Below, piece by piece: positions 1 to 9,058 of a stretch of 64,000 bases of DNA (positions are counted from its first letter, which is position 1; the number at the start of each line of letters is the position of its first letter). Both the position numbers and the translations under genes were made by a program. Below the pieces are notes generated by a model. The model ran no database searches. It was not told where the DNA came from and saw only the letters and a list, made by a program, of their open reading frames with translations. Where the stretch lies: contig NZ_JACIEA010000001.1 in the NCBI RefSeq assembly GCF_014196595.1, forward strand, positions 1,048,546-1,112,545. Reading direction: 5' to 3'. The stretch is from Sphingorhabdus rigui. Its GTDB lineage: Bacteria > Pseudomonadota > Alphaproteobacteria > Sphingomonadales > Sphingomonadaceae.

Positions 1-1479
1 GTGCTTGCAGGCTTTGGCGCAGACCGTGTCGAGACGCTTGGCGGCGTAGATGTGGTGCTGGGCGATAATGGCACGGTACGCTTTGATGAAGCTGGTCGTT
101 TAGTTTCAATGTTCAGTCGCAATTTGCACCTAGGCGGCAATGATGGGATTAATGTCGGTGACGGCACCAACTTGGTTATCGCAGGCTTTGGCGCAGATCG
201 CGTATCGAGCGGTGTTGGCGACACCACAGCGATTGGCGATAACGGGGAGATTTTGTTCGCTGCTGGCGTGCGCAGCAGGGTCCGTTCGACCGACGATAGC
301 CCATCCACCGCCGGTGACGACAGAATTGCTATGGGCACCGGCAGGAGCGAGGCCATCGGTGGCTATGGTGCCGATACGATTAGTAACCGTGGCGGCGAGA
401 CGGTGATCATCGGTGACGATGGAACAATTCAAAATGATGCTGCTGGGCGCTATGTTTTTGCGATTACTGGAGATGCACGGCGCGGAGGTAATGACTCAGT
501 ATCGGGCGGCATTGATCGCGACGTGATCTTGGGAGGCTTTGGTGCTGATAAGCTAGCAGGTGGCGCCGGTAACGACGTGATGTTTGGCGATGCCGCGCGC
601 ATTGTTCGGACGGACGAGCGCATTGTAATTGAGGCAATGGATCTTTTTACGGGTGATGACGACATCCTCAATAGCGGGTCGGGCAACGATTACTTGGTGG
701 GTGCGGACGGGAATGACGTGTTCCATGCCGACCTTGGTGACGACATAATGCTGGGCGAATATGGCCGTATGCAATTCGCTGTCGCAGAAGATGGCAGCGA
801 GAAGGCGCTGTCTGTTGTAACCTTGGCGGCGGGACGTTTGGATCTCCAGCGCAGCGAGATGTTGGCGCTTTACCGAGCCGAAAACCGCCCGAACGCCGAT
901 TTTGTGCGCTCTGATAATAATGGAGAATATAAGCCGGTATCGCCTGCCACGATCGCAGATTTGGCTTCGGCCATCGCTATGCCCGGCGCTACTCCTACTT
1001 ACGAAGCGTTTTGGAAAAAGTTTCAATATGTTCTAGATGTTGATGCCGACTGGCGGGGCGCATCATTCGGCAATAATGAGCTGGACATCACCGGCGACAT
1101 TCAGGATGAGCCTGTGGCGCCTGAACGGGTTGAAAGTGCTGCGGCGTCTACGTCCAAATTGGGGGATGGCAAATCCAAGTCCACTGAATCCAGATTGGAA
1201 AATGTGGAGCAACGAATCCGACGTCGCGTCTCGAGGCCTCAGATGCAGGCGGATAGCCCGTTGCACGAGAGCGACGTACTTGCCGTCGGTGTTGCAGCCG
1301 GAATATTGCCCTTGGCTGTTAGCAGCGCGGTGCGAGACGGTGAGGGCAGTGCGCGCAAGAAATTGCAGAGCCTCTCCCTTCGGCGTCAACTGAAAAAGAT
1401 ACGACGGTGGGTTGATGTAGCAAATCCGCCGAAGACCGGGGACGCGCGTGAAAAAGAGAATTGCGAGTTGATATTATAA
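1..1479 (+). CDS. RTX-like calcium-repeat protein, C-terminal part (5' end outside window)
   Basis: This is the 3' part of a larger gene that is open from the first base. The first half carries glycine/aspartate-rich units of the hemolysin-type calcium-binding kind: GFGAD or GYGAD motifs recur at residues 4, 62, 121 and 179 (period about 58-59), each followed by a LGDNG/IGDDG-type turn, and GNDVMFGD and GNDYLVGADGND are classic nonapeptides. After about residue 260 the repeats stop. The last 230 residues are non-repetitive and end in a basic Arg/Lys-rich tail, not an obvious type I secretion signal. The stop codon overlaps the next start (TAATG), so it heads a coupled group with the adaptor, M50-like and SecA-like genes, which suggests it is their exported or processed substrate. 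That role is inferred; the repeat assignment is clear. Confidence 0.8.
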   Translation: MLAGFGADRVETLGGVDVVLGDNGTVRFDEAGRLVSMFSRNLHLGGNDGINVGDGTNLVIAGFGADRVSSGVGDTTAIGDNGEILFAAGVRSRVRSTDDSPSTAGDDRIAMGTGRSEAIGGYGADTISNRGGETVIIGDDGTIQNDAAGRYVFAITGDARRGGNDSVSGGIDRDVILGGFGADKLAGGAGNDVMFGDAARIVRTDERIVIEAMDLFTGDDDILNSGSGNDYLVGADGNDVFHADLGDDIMLGEYGRMQFAVAEDGSEKALSVVTLAAGRLDLQRSEMLALYRAENRPNADFVRSDNNGEYKPVSPATIADLASAIAMPGATPTYEAFWKKFQYVLDVDADWRGASFGNNELDITGDIQDEPVAPERVESAAASTSKLGDGKSKSTESRLENVEQRIRRRVSRPQMQADSPLHESDVLAVGVAAGILPLAVSSAVRDGEGSARKKLQSLSLRRQLKKIRRWVDVANPPKTGDAREKENCELIL

Positions 1480-3299
1480 TGAGAGAAGAAAACGTCGTTC
1501 AAGGGGCGCTTCCTCCTGCTCAGCTGGGTGTTGACGAGACGCTGAGCGTACAAGTCCAGAACTGGTTGGAAGTACAATGTAGCCAGATACCGACTGCGCT
1601 TGGCGGGTTGGTGATGTTGGTCGACGCAGAGGGTTTGCAGCCTGAAGCGCTGTGGCCTGATGCAAAGGCCGTTGAGCCCTTGCTTGATTTGAGCGAACGA
1701 GCCGGCGCACGCCGCGAAGGCCTTATTGCGCCGCTGCCTTCGTCGGATGGTTTTGGAATCGCGTGGCCTCTCATGGAGGATGGGAGTCTCATCGCGGTTG
1801 CTGCGTTAGCGATTGAGGTAGGCGATGACGCCGCTTTGCAAACGATAATGCGTCAGCTGCAATGGGGCGCAGCTGGTCTGCAATTACTGATCGTGCAAAA
1901 TTTGTCGGGTTATGCGCGTGATCGAGCGAATGCGCTGGCCGCGAGCGTTGACCTCTTGGCAGAGGTGCTCGCTGCGTCACGCTTTGACGCAGCTGCGATG
2001 GCGCTGGTCACCTCCATAGCAACGCGGCTAGGCGCTGATCGGGGGAGCCTTGGGCTTTTAGAAGGAGAGGTTATCAAAGTTGCTCACGTTTCGCATTCCG
2101 CCCAAGTGGGAGATTCAGTCAGTCTGATCCAGCGGATCGAAGCTGCAATGGAGGAAGTGGTCGATCAACGTCTACCCATCGCGATACCCATGATTCAGCG
2201 TGATGATGAGGCGCCAATACGCATCGCTCACGAACGCCTTGTTCTCCAAGAGCGCGGAGCTATCATGACGATCCCACTGTTTCAGGATGGCATTGCTGTA
2301 GGTGCTTTGACGGTCGAGCGGCCGTCATATTTCCCGTTTTCGTCCGCTGAAATGAAAATTTTAGAAAGTGTGGCGGCTCTAGCCGTTACGGCTTTGCTCG
2401 ATAAGAAACGAAGTGACCAACCGTTGGCGCGTCGCGCATTGCGCGAGCTGCGCGAGGCAACCGAGCGCGTGATGGGACGAGATCGCAAGGAACGTAGGAT
2501 TGCCGCTGCGCTGGCGCTGGTGTTGGTAGTCGCCGCTCTTTTGGCACCCGGAACGGATCGCGTTTCTGCTTATGCGCAGATTGAACCACGGCAGCAGATT
2601 ATTTTGGCGGCGCCCTTTGATGGTTACGTGCGCAGCGCATCGTCCAGAGCTGGCGATCCTGTAAAGCGCGGAGCAGTTATTGCGGTACTGGACGATAGTG
2701 ATTTGCTGCTTGAGCGAGCTCGATGGGAGAGCCAGGTTAACCGATATGGCGGCGAGTTCCAAGACGCCAGCGCAACCCAAGATCGGGTTCAGATCAATGC
2801 TAGTTCGGCCGAACGCGACGAAGCACAGGCGCAGTTCGATCTGGCCAACGCCTTTCTGATGCGGTCTGTCTTGAAAGCGCCATTCGATGCGGTACTGGTT
2901 TCTGGCGATCTCAGCCAGCGCATTGGCGCTGCGGTTACGAAGGGCGAGGAATTATTTAGGATTGCACCGCGTGGTGCATTTCGCGTCGACTTGCGGATAC
3001 CCGAAAGCCGCATTGCGGATATGCGGCCTGGACAACGTGGATTGCTCCACTTGTCTTCTCTGCCGTCTCAGCCGTTCCGATTTACCGTCGGGAACATAAC
3101 TCCGCGGACGTTGGCTGATGGTGGTGAAACCTATTTCATCGTTGAGGCAATGCTTGATTCCCGCCAGTCGCTGGCCGTCTTGCAGCCCGGAATGAAAGGC
3201 GTGGCAAAAGTCGTTGTCGGCCGAGGTTGGTTATTGGGTATCTGGACACGCGACATTAGTAACTGGCTGCGGCTGAAACTCTGGACTTTGTTCGGGTAA
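1479..3299 (+). CDS. GAF-domain, HlyD-family periplasmic adaptor-like protein
   Basis: Predicted 606-residue protein. I chose the ATG at 1479 because it overlaps the preceding stop as TAATG; an in-frame TTG lies 18 bases upstream. Residues about 150-310 resemble a GAF domain. A basic stretch and one hydrophobic segment (about 341-358) follow. The C-terminal third has the split biotinyl-lipoyl/HlyD fold: AAPFDGYV, then RAGDPVKRGAVIAVLDD, a short helical hairpin, the return half LKAPFDAVLVSGDLS and a beta-barrel part. So the GAF half is probably cytoplasmic and the adaptor half periplasmic. Adaptors of this family bridge inner-membrane transporters to outer-membrane channels. No ABC or RND pump is next to it; the next genes encode an M50-like membrane protein and a SecA-like motor. 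Confidence 0.8.
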   Translation: MREENVVQGALPPAQLGVDETLSVQVQNWLEVQCSQIPTALGGLVMLVDAEGLQPEALWPDAKAVEPLLDLSERAGARREGLIAPLPSSDGFGIAWPLMEDGSLIAVAALAIEVGDDAALQTIMRQLQWGAAGLQLLIVQNLSGYARDRANALAASVDLLAEVLAASRFDAAAMALVTSIATRLGADRGSLGLLEGEVIKVAHVSHSAQVGDSVSLIQRIEAAMEEVVDQRLPIAIPMIQRDDEAPIRIAHERLVLQERGAIMTIPLFQDGIAVGALTVERPSYFPFSSAEMKILESVAALAVTALLDKKRSDQPLARRALRELREATERVMGRDRKERRIAAALALVLVVAALLAPGTDRVSAYAQIEPRQQIILAAPFDGYVRSASSRAGDPVKRGAVIAVLDDSDLLLERARWESQVNRYGGEFQDASATQDRVQINASSAERDEAQAQFDLANAFLMRSVLKAPFDAVLVSGDLSQRIGAAVTKGEELFRIAPRGAFRVDLRIPESRIADMRPGQRGLLHLSSLPSQPFRFTVGNITPRTLADGGETYFIVEAMLDSRQSLAVLQPGMKGVAKVVVGRGWLLGIWTRDISNWLRLKLWTLFG

Positions 3300-3300
3300 C

Positions 3301-5445
3301 ATGTCGGTTTCCTTGTTCAGTTCCAGTTGGTATCGGGTGGCCGATCTTAAACCCCGTTTGCGCCGTCATTCAGCGTTGCACCGACATATGTATCGAGACC
3401 GTGTATGGTATGTTTTGCAAGACCGTATGAACGGACAGTTCCACCGCTTTACCCCCGAAGCTTACGAGTTGATCGGGCGGATGGATGGCAAACGCAGCTT
3501 ACAAGAAATCTGGGAGGAAGCTTCCGCCGTCCTTGGTGATCATGTGCCTACACAGCAGGACGTGATCGATCTTGTCGGGCAACTATATCACGCAAACGCG
3601 ATTCAGGCAGATCGGAATGCCGATGTGGCGGAAATGTATAGTCGCAGAAACCGCGCCAAGCGTCAGCGTTTGATACAAAAACTTATGTCACCTTTTGGTC
3701 TGAAGGTGCCTTTGTGGGATCCAGACCCATTTTTGGAACGTACGAAACATTTTGTGATGCCAATCTTTGGCACGACTGGTCTGGCGATCTGGCTGGCAAC
3801 TGTTGTCGCCGGTTTGGTTCTGGCAATAATCAACGCATCCGCATTCTTCCACAACGTTGCCGACAAGGTCTTAGCTTTAGAAAATGTGCTAATGATCGTG
3901 CTGATTTACCCGCTCGTGAAGGCTATACATGAGCTGGGCCATGCCTATGCAGTGAAGCGGTGGGGCGGCGAAGTTCGGGAAATCGGTCTGATGTTCCTGA
4001 TTTTTTATCCTGTTCCTTACACGGACGCATCGGACGCTACGTCCTTTCGTGACAAGCGCCAGCGTATTTTGGTGGGCGCGGCGGGCATCATGGTCGAACT
4101 GTTCCTCGCGTCTGTAGCGATGTTTGTCTGGGTGCTTGTTGAGCCGGGAGTGGTGCGGGCCGTTGCTGCTAATGTGATACTTCTTGCCGGGGTTTCGACT
4201 CCTCTGTTCAACGGTAACCCCTTGCTGCGTTTTGACGCATATTATGTGCTGTCGGACGCAATTGAGATTCCGAATTTGGCTAAGCGTAGTACGGGTCAAA
4301 TCGCTTATCTGGTCAAACGCTACGCGCTTCGACTGAAGAACGTCGCTTCGCCAGCATGGTCGGATAAGGAGGCGGCGTGGCTCGCCGCATACGCCGTCCT
4401 ATCCTTTGCGTATCGCATTTTCATTCTGCTGGCGGTCTCCTTTGCAGTAACGTCGCAATATGCGGTTCTAGGTGGGTTAATTGCTTGTTGGGCGATTTAC
4501 ATGACAGTGATTGGCCCGCTGATACGAATTGTGCGCGCGCCACAGACCGATAGCGGAATGCGGCAGGCTCAAGGTAGAATATATGCCATCGGGGCAGGGG
4601 CTTTGGCGGTCCTGCTCATATTGTTGTTCGTGATACCCATGCCCTATTCGACACGGGCGCAAGGGATTGTTTGGGTAGAAGATCAGGCGATTGTTCGCGC
4701 AGGCGATGATGGGTTTCTAAAATCCATTGAGGCTGTGCCCGGGTCCCAAGTTAGAGTGGGCCAGTCGCTAGTCACATTGGATAATCCGATAGCCAGCGCA
4801 CGGCTTACTATGTTGGGAGCGCAAAGGGATTATGCGCAGCAACAGCTGCTCGCGGCGTATGATCGCCCGGATCAAGCGTTGGTGCAAAGCGGCAGCTTGG
4901 AGGTACTTGATACGGAGCAGAGAATTGCCAGCGAGCGTGCGGACGGATTGCGCCCGCGCAGCGCTATGGCCGGCGAATTTCTGTTACCAGGTGCAAATGA
5001 TGCCATGGGTAAATATTACAAACGCGGAGAACGGATCGGCTTCATTGCAGATCCACGTCACATGATTGTCGTACTTTTGGTGCCCGAAGAGGATATCGTG
5101 CCCATTCGCAGAAAAGGCACGGACATCGCTGTACGCTTCGTTACGCAGGCGAGTAACCCCGTAAACGGACGTATCGTCCGCATTACCCCAGAACCACAGG
5201 ACACATTGCCCAGTGCGGTCCTTTCGACCGATGGCGGGGGTCTGTTTGCGCCGGATCCACGCGCGAAAGATGGTTTAAAAACCTTCAACAGATTCTACCG
5301 TGTCGATGTAGTTGTGCCCGACCTTCGCCGTCACCGGGTCGAAGAACGTGTGTTTGGCCGGTTTCAACACAAATGGGAACCTATCGGCTATCGCTGGTCA
5401 CGTAGCTTGCGGCGGATGTTTTTGGCAGGTTTAGGGTCAGCCTAA
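3301..5445 (+). CDS. Site-2-protease-like (M50) membrane protein with PqqD-like and lipoyl-hairpin domains
   Basis: Predicted 714-residue polytopic protein starting one base after the adaptor stop. Residues about 35-105 look like a PqqD-type peptide-binding winged helix (FHRFTPEAYELIGRMDG). Hydrophobic segments follow, with the metalloprotease motif HELGH at 210-214 and a second metal-ligand type motif NGNPLLRFD near 314-322, both as in M50 site-2 proteases. After further membrane segments (about 380-460) a periplasmic part carries a biotinyl-lipoyl/HlyD-like half motif (VRAGDDGFLKSIEAVPGSQV) and a late barrel domain. Relatives occur in peptide-export and maturation clusters. Here it could cleave or escort the RTX-like protein or form a membrane platform with the adaptor. 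The stop overlaps the next start (TAATG). Confidence 0.8.
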   Translation: MSVSLFSSSWYRVADLKPRLRRHSALHRHMYRDRVWYVLQDRMNGQFHRFTPEAYELIGRMDGKRSLQEIWEEASAVLGDHVPTQQDVIDLVGQLYHANAIQADRNADVAEMYSRRNRAKRQRLIQKLMSPFGLKVPLWDPDPFLERTKHFVMPIFGTTGLAIWLATVVAGLVLAIINASAFFHNVADKVLALENVLMIVLIYPLVKAIHELGHAYAVKRWGGEVREIGLMFLIFYPVPYTDASDATSFRDKRQRILVGAAGIMVELFLASVAMFVWVLVEPGVVRAVAANVILLAGVSTPLFNGNPLLRFDAYYVLSDAIEIPNLAKRSTGQIAYLVKRYALRLKNVASPAWSDKEAAWLAAYAVLSFAYRIFILLAVSFAVTSQYAVLGGLIACWAIYMTVIGPLIRIVRAPQTDSGMRQAQGRIYAIGAGALAVLLILLFVIPMPYSTRAQGIVWVEDQAIVRAGDDGFLKSIEAVPGSQVRVGQSLVTLDNPIASARLTMLGAQRDYAQQQLLAAYDRPDQALVQSGSLEVLDTEQRIASERADGLRPRSAMAGEFLLPGANDAMGKYYKRGERIGFIADPRHMIVVLLVPEEDIVPIRRKGTDIAVRFVTQASNPVNGRIVRITPEPQDTLPSAVLSTDGGGLFAPDPRAKDGLKTFNRFYRVDVVVPDLRRHRVEERVFGRFQHKWEPIGYRWSRSLRRMFLAGLGSA

Positions 5446-7424
5446 TGCGGCACCCCGATCGACTTGCGCGAAGCATTTTGGAACGGCCACAGCGGACCCC
5501 TCTTAAGGAAGGAATTTTTCATACGCTGGTCCATGGCGGATATGGCATTTGGCGCCGCGCGTGGACTCGAAATAATTCGCAACTATCTGCAGTAGTCACC
5601 ACTATATTGGAGGTAGGCGCTGCACTGGAGACGCTGAATGACGAGGAGTTTGATGACCATGTGGCACGGTTACGGCTCGAGCTGCTAACTCGTCCCAATG
5701 CGACAGCAGCTTTGGTGGATGCATTCGCTGCGATCCAAGAGGCCGCCTACAGGACGATTGGCCAGCGGCCTTATCCCAGCCAATTATTCGGCGCGATCGC
5801 CGTTTATCATGGCGAAATCGCCGAAATGCAAACCGGAGAAGGCAAAACCCTCACCGCTGTTTTACCTGCGGCAGCGGCAGCATTGGCTGGAATTCCTGTC
5901 CACGTTTTGACGGTGAATGACTATCTTGCCGCACGTGATGCCGAAAACCTAGGCCCCGTTTATCGTCGCCTTGGGTTGTCCGTTGGGTTGGTAGTGCAGG
6001 ATAGTTCGCGTGAACAGCGGCGGGCTGCTTATGCATGTGATGTCGTATATTGTTCAAACAAAGAGATCGCCTTTGATTATATGCGCGATAGCCTTGTATT
6101 TGGTCATTCGGACCATGCCTTGCTACGCCACGCGGCTAGACTAAAGTGCGATGAGACTATGGACCGAGCGTTGACGTTGCGAGGGCTGCACTTTGCGATT
6201 GTCGACGAAGCCGATAGCGTTCTGCTGGATGAAGCGCGAACGCCGCTGGTCATATCTGGCACAAACCAACGCAATCGTCAGGAAACGAAAATTTATGCAC
6301 AAGCGTTGGAGATTGCCGACGCGATGGAAGAAGAAGTTCACTTTCATGTGCGCACGCTCACACGGCAACTTGAGATGACCGCGCTTGGCGAGACAAGGAC
6401 GGATGATCTCGCAGCATCACTGGGGCCCGCATGGGCAGGACGGATGCGGCGCAGGGAACTCGTCCGCTCGGCGTTGGTCGCTCGCCACTTATTGAATCAG
6501 GATGCGCATTATTTGGTACGCGACGACAAAATAATCATTATCGATGATAATACAGGGCGTCCGATGCCGGACCGCAACTGGGAACAAGGTCTTCACCAAC
6601 TGGTTGAAATCAAAGAGGGCGTAACGCCCACAGCAACTTGGGATCCGGTTGCACGAATGACCCTGCAAAGGTTCTTTCGAATGTACCATCACATCGGTGG
6701 AATGACAGGCACGGCGCGGGAAGTTGCAGGCGAATTATGGGGCACATATGATCTAGTCGCCCGCAAAATCCCCACAAACCGTGCATCACGCCTAGAATAT
6801 TTGGGCGCTATTGTCGCCGACAGCATTACCGAAAAATGGTGGAGAGTTAAGGAACGCGCGGTACATTTGCAGGCCCAAGGACGTCCCGTACTTATTGGAA
6901 CAAATACGGTAGGAGCCTCTGAGCAGCTGAGTGAAGTGCTGACAGCCGCTGGGTGTGTTCACCGGGTCCTCAACGCTCGGCAAGACAGGCAAGAGGCGGA
7001 TATCATAGCGGAGGCCGGCGCGCAGGGAGCGGTCACCATTGCGACGAACATGGCTGGGCGCGGTACGGACATTATACTTGCCGATACGGTGCGCGACGCA
7101 GGCGGGCTCCACATCATCCTCACAGAACTGCATGAGTCCGCCAGGCTTGACCGACAATTTTTCGGTCGCGCTGGCCGGCAAGGCGATCCTGGTACTTATG
7201 AAATCATAGCGTCGCTGGAGGATGAAATTCTCGTCCGCAACGTTCCGCGCATAGCAGCACGATTGGCTGCGATGGCGGAAAGCGACTATCGGGCGCGGGT
7301 GGCTATTGCTGTGATGCGATTTGTGCAGTGGCGGATGGGACGGCTGCATACTCGGACGCGCGCGGATTTACTCCGCATGGACGAATATGAGGCGACTAGC
7401 TTGGCATTTGCGGGGCGTAACTGA
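5445..7424 (+). CDS. SecA-like preprotein translocase ATPase, short form
   Basis: Predicted 659-residue SecA relative coupled by TAATG to the M50-like gene. NBD1 has the Walker A-type MQTGEGKT (128-135), VLTVNDYLAARDAE and the DEAD-like VDEADSVLLDEARTPL. NBD2 has IATNMAGRGTDI and FGRAGRQGDPG. A preprotein-crosslinking-type insert lies between them. Housekeeping SecA is about 850-900 residues. This one stops about 100 residues after the GRAGRQGDPG motif, so most of the helical scaffold/wing region and the C-terminal zinc-binding linker are missing. It is therefore probably a specialised, SecA2-like motor dedicated to the neighbouring proteins; the housekeeping secA is not in the window. Family assignment is firm, dedicated role inferred. 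Confidence 0.85.
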   Translation: MRHPDRLARSILERPQRTPLKEGIFHTLVHGGYGIWRRAWTRNNSQLSAVVTTILEVGAALETLNDEEFDDHVARLRLELLTRPNATAALVDAFAAIQEAAYRTIGQRPYPSQLFGAIAVYHGEIAEMQTGEGKTLTAVLPAAAAALAGIPVHVLTVNDYLAARDAENLGPVYRRLGLSVGLVVQDSSREQRRAAYACDVVYCSNKEIAFDYMRDSLVFGHSDHALLRHAARLKCDETMDRALTLRGLHFAIVDEADSVLLDEARTPLVISGTNQRNRQETKIYAQALEIADAMEEEVHFHVRTLTRQLEMTALGETRTDDLAASLGPAWAGRMRRRELVRSALVARHLLNQDAHYLVRDDKIIIIDDNTGRPMPDRNWEQGLHQLVEIKEGVTPTATWDPVARMTLQRFFRMYHHIGGMTGTAREVAGELWGTYDLVARKIPTNRASRLEYLGAIVADSITEKWWRVKERAVHLQAQGRPVLIGTNTVGASEQLSEVLTAAGCVHRVLNARQDRQEADIIAEAGAQGAVTIATNMAGRGTDIILADTVRDAGGLHIILTELHESARLDRQFFGRAGRQGDPGTYEIIASLEDEILVRNVPRIAARLAAMAESDYRARVAIAVMRFVQWRMGRLHTRTRADLLRMDEYEATSLAFAGRN

Positions 7425-7472
7425 TCGTGCTCGATGTAACTGACTGTGAACCGCTTTTAGGCCGCTTAAACC

Positions 7473-8504
7473 TTAGTGCTTTATAGCCTGCGTGAGGTAG
7501 AAGGGCATATCGAGCTCGATTTGCTCTTGCTGAATAGATGTCATGCCTAAATTGTCCAATATTTCAGCATATAGCCGAGGGGGTCGCAATACATGCATGA
7601 ACATGAGGTTCGGCAGATCGTAAAAAGCTGGCATCGCGGCGTCGAATGTAAACGGGGTGCGTTCGAAAATAGCAATCCGGCCGCCAGTTTTTAGGGACTC
7701 CACGGCTTTACTCAGAAATACAGCGATGTCGCGGTCGGGCCAGTCGTGCAATACGGATTTGAAAAGAATGAGGTCTGCTCCCTCGGGTAACGGGTCGTGA
7801 CGCAAGTCGCCTTCCACAAAGGTGACCATATGCGTTCCCAACCCATCTCCGTTTTGCATATCCCGGCCAATGTCGCACACCACTGGTAGGTCGAAAACTT
7901 GCGCTCGGCAGTCGGACCACGCGCCACATAGGGCGTGTGCCAGTACGCCGCCGTTTCCACCAACATCTATGATGTGTTTCGTTGCGCCTTGTTCCAGAAG
8001 TTTCAGTAATCCGTCCGCCTCATACCGCGACAGGACACTTAACAAACGCACCCACCGTTCAGTCGCGGCGCGGTTCTCGTCGGAGCGGTGCTTGGCTCTG
8101 TCATAACGGAACAGGTCGAATGTTGCCGATTGGGCCATGAAATCTTCGCCGGTACCAAGCAGAGCCGCGGTCAACTCCGTGAAATCGGGCAGAACAATCG
8201 CCGCCAACTCCAGCCTTGTTTCGAGCAAGTCCCGCCACTCGAGGACGGCACGGAATCGCGGCGAAAGATGCATGGCGGATTCTGTGACGTCCACAATTCC
8301 CGCCTGCTTCAACCCAGCCGCGATGAATGATTTGCCTGCTGGAGCAAACGCATAGCGTCGGCTGAGTTCTGCCATGGAAAGCGGTCCGACAGCAAGCCGA
8401 TCTATGACACCGGCTTGCAGCGCTGTGGCGAGCACTTTTGCACTCATCACGTCGCGCAGAAAGAATGCTGTTTCGCGAAACGGTAGCGACGGACAACTGT
8501 TCAT
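7473..8504 (-). CDS. SAM-dependent O-methyltransferase (acetylserotonin/hydroxyneurosporene type)
   Basis: Predicted 343-residue methyltransferase. The N-terminal half is a winged-helix dimerisation domain. The C-terminal half is a class I Rossmann domain with the SAM-binding motif HIIDVGGNGGVLAHAL, then VFDLPVV, GDLRHDPLPEGADLILFKSVLHDWPD and GGRIAIFE. This arrangement is typical of plant-type O-methyltransferases that act on small molecules such as phenolics, polyketides or carotenoid precursors. The start is the ATG that overlaps the upstream kinase stop (TGATG). It converges on the SecA-like gene with a gap of 48 bases. Substrate unknown. Confidence 0.8.
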   Translation of the reverse strand: MNSCPSLPFRETAFFLRDVMSAKVLATALQAGVIDRLAVGPLSMAELSRRYAFAPAGKSFIAAGLKQAGIVDVTESAMHLSPRFRAVLEWRDLLETRLELAAIVLPDFTELTAALLGTGEDFMAQSATFDLFRYDRAKHRSDENRAATERWVRLLSVLSRYEADGLLKLLEQGATKHIIDVGGNGGVLAHALCGAWSDCRAQVFDLPVVCDIGRDMQNGDGLGTHMVTFVEGDLRHDPLPEGADLILFKSVLHDWPDRDIAVFLSKAVESLKTGGRIAIFERTPFTFDAAMPAFYDLPNLMFMHVLRPPRLYAEILDNLGMTSIQQEQIELDMPFYLTQAIKH

Positions 8505-9058
8505 CAAGTTATCAACTTCATTACAGTGTCAGCGAGGACGGACAAGGGCAGGCGTCCATCGAGTACATGATCTGCCCTCGGGCGCACTATCCTGTGTTGA
8601 TGCTCAAGCACCCGCCGTGTGACTTTGAGATATTGTGTAAGATAGCCCTGAAACCATGCCGGCGGCGGCGGGGTGTTTTGGTGGTAAAGCGCTAAAAAAT
8701 TTCGTGCCATTGCGATATCAAACGGAATGTCGATCCAGAACAGCGTATCCAGCAGTGCAGCCGAGCCCGCATGCGCTCTCCCGAGCGGAGCCTCGATTAA
8801 TGCGACTTCAACCGGCGATGTGCCAGTTTTCAATGTTGCCAGCGCGTCGCAGAATCTCGAAACGTCCATCAAATTGAAATCGCCGCCGGCGTCAAGCCAA
8901 GCATCCAACTGCAGTGAGGCTAGGGTTTCGGGACCAGAAAAATCATCCATAGCAAGTGCTGTCGCATCCGGTAGGCGTTGCAGCAGTCCATTAATAAGTG
9001 AAGATTTTCCGGAGCCAGGCGGCCCAGCAAAAGCAATTAAGCGACGAGGGGATATCAT
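8504..9058 (-). CDS. P-loop kinase of the uridine/nucleoside kinase type
   Basis: Predicted 184-residue cytoplasmic protein with an N-terminal Walker A motif GPPGSGKSS near residues 12-20, an acidic second strand (ALAMDDF) and a lid-like Arg-containing helix (IPFDIAMARNF). The overall shape is that of small nucleoside or pantothenate kinases, but I cannot assign a substrate. It is the first gene of a two-gene minus-strand unit with the O-methyltransferase, with overlapping stop and start. Upstream lies the long gene-poor stretch that ends at the tRNA-Ser fragment, so this pair belongs to the accessory block. Confidence 0.6.
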   Translation of the reverse strand: MISPRRLIAFAGPPGSGKSSLINGLLQRLPDATALAMDDFSGPETLASLQLDAWLDAGGDFNLMDVSRFCDALATLKTGTSPVEVALIEAPLGRAHAGSAALLDTLFWIDIPFDIAMARNFLALYHQNTPPPPAWFQGYLTQYLKVTRRVLEHQHRIVRPRADHVLDGRLPLSVLADTVMKLIT

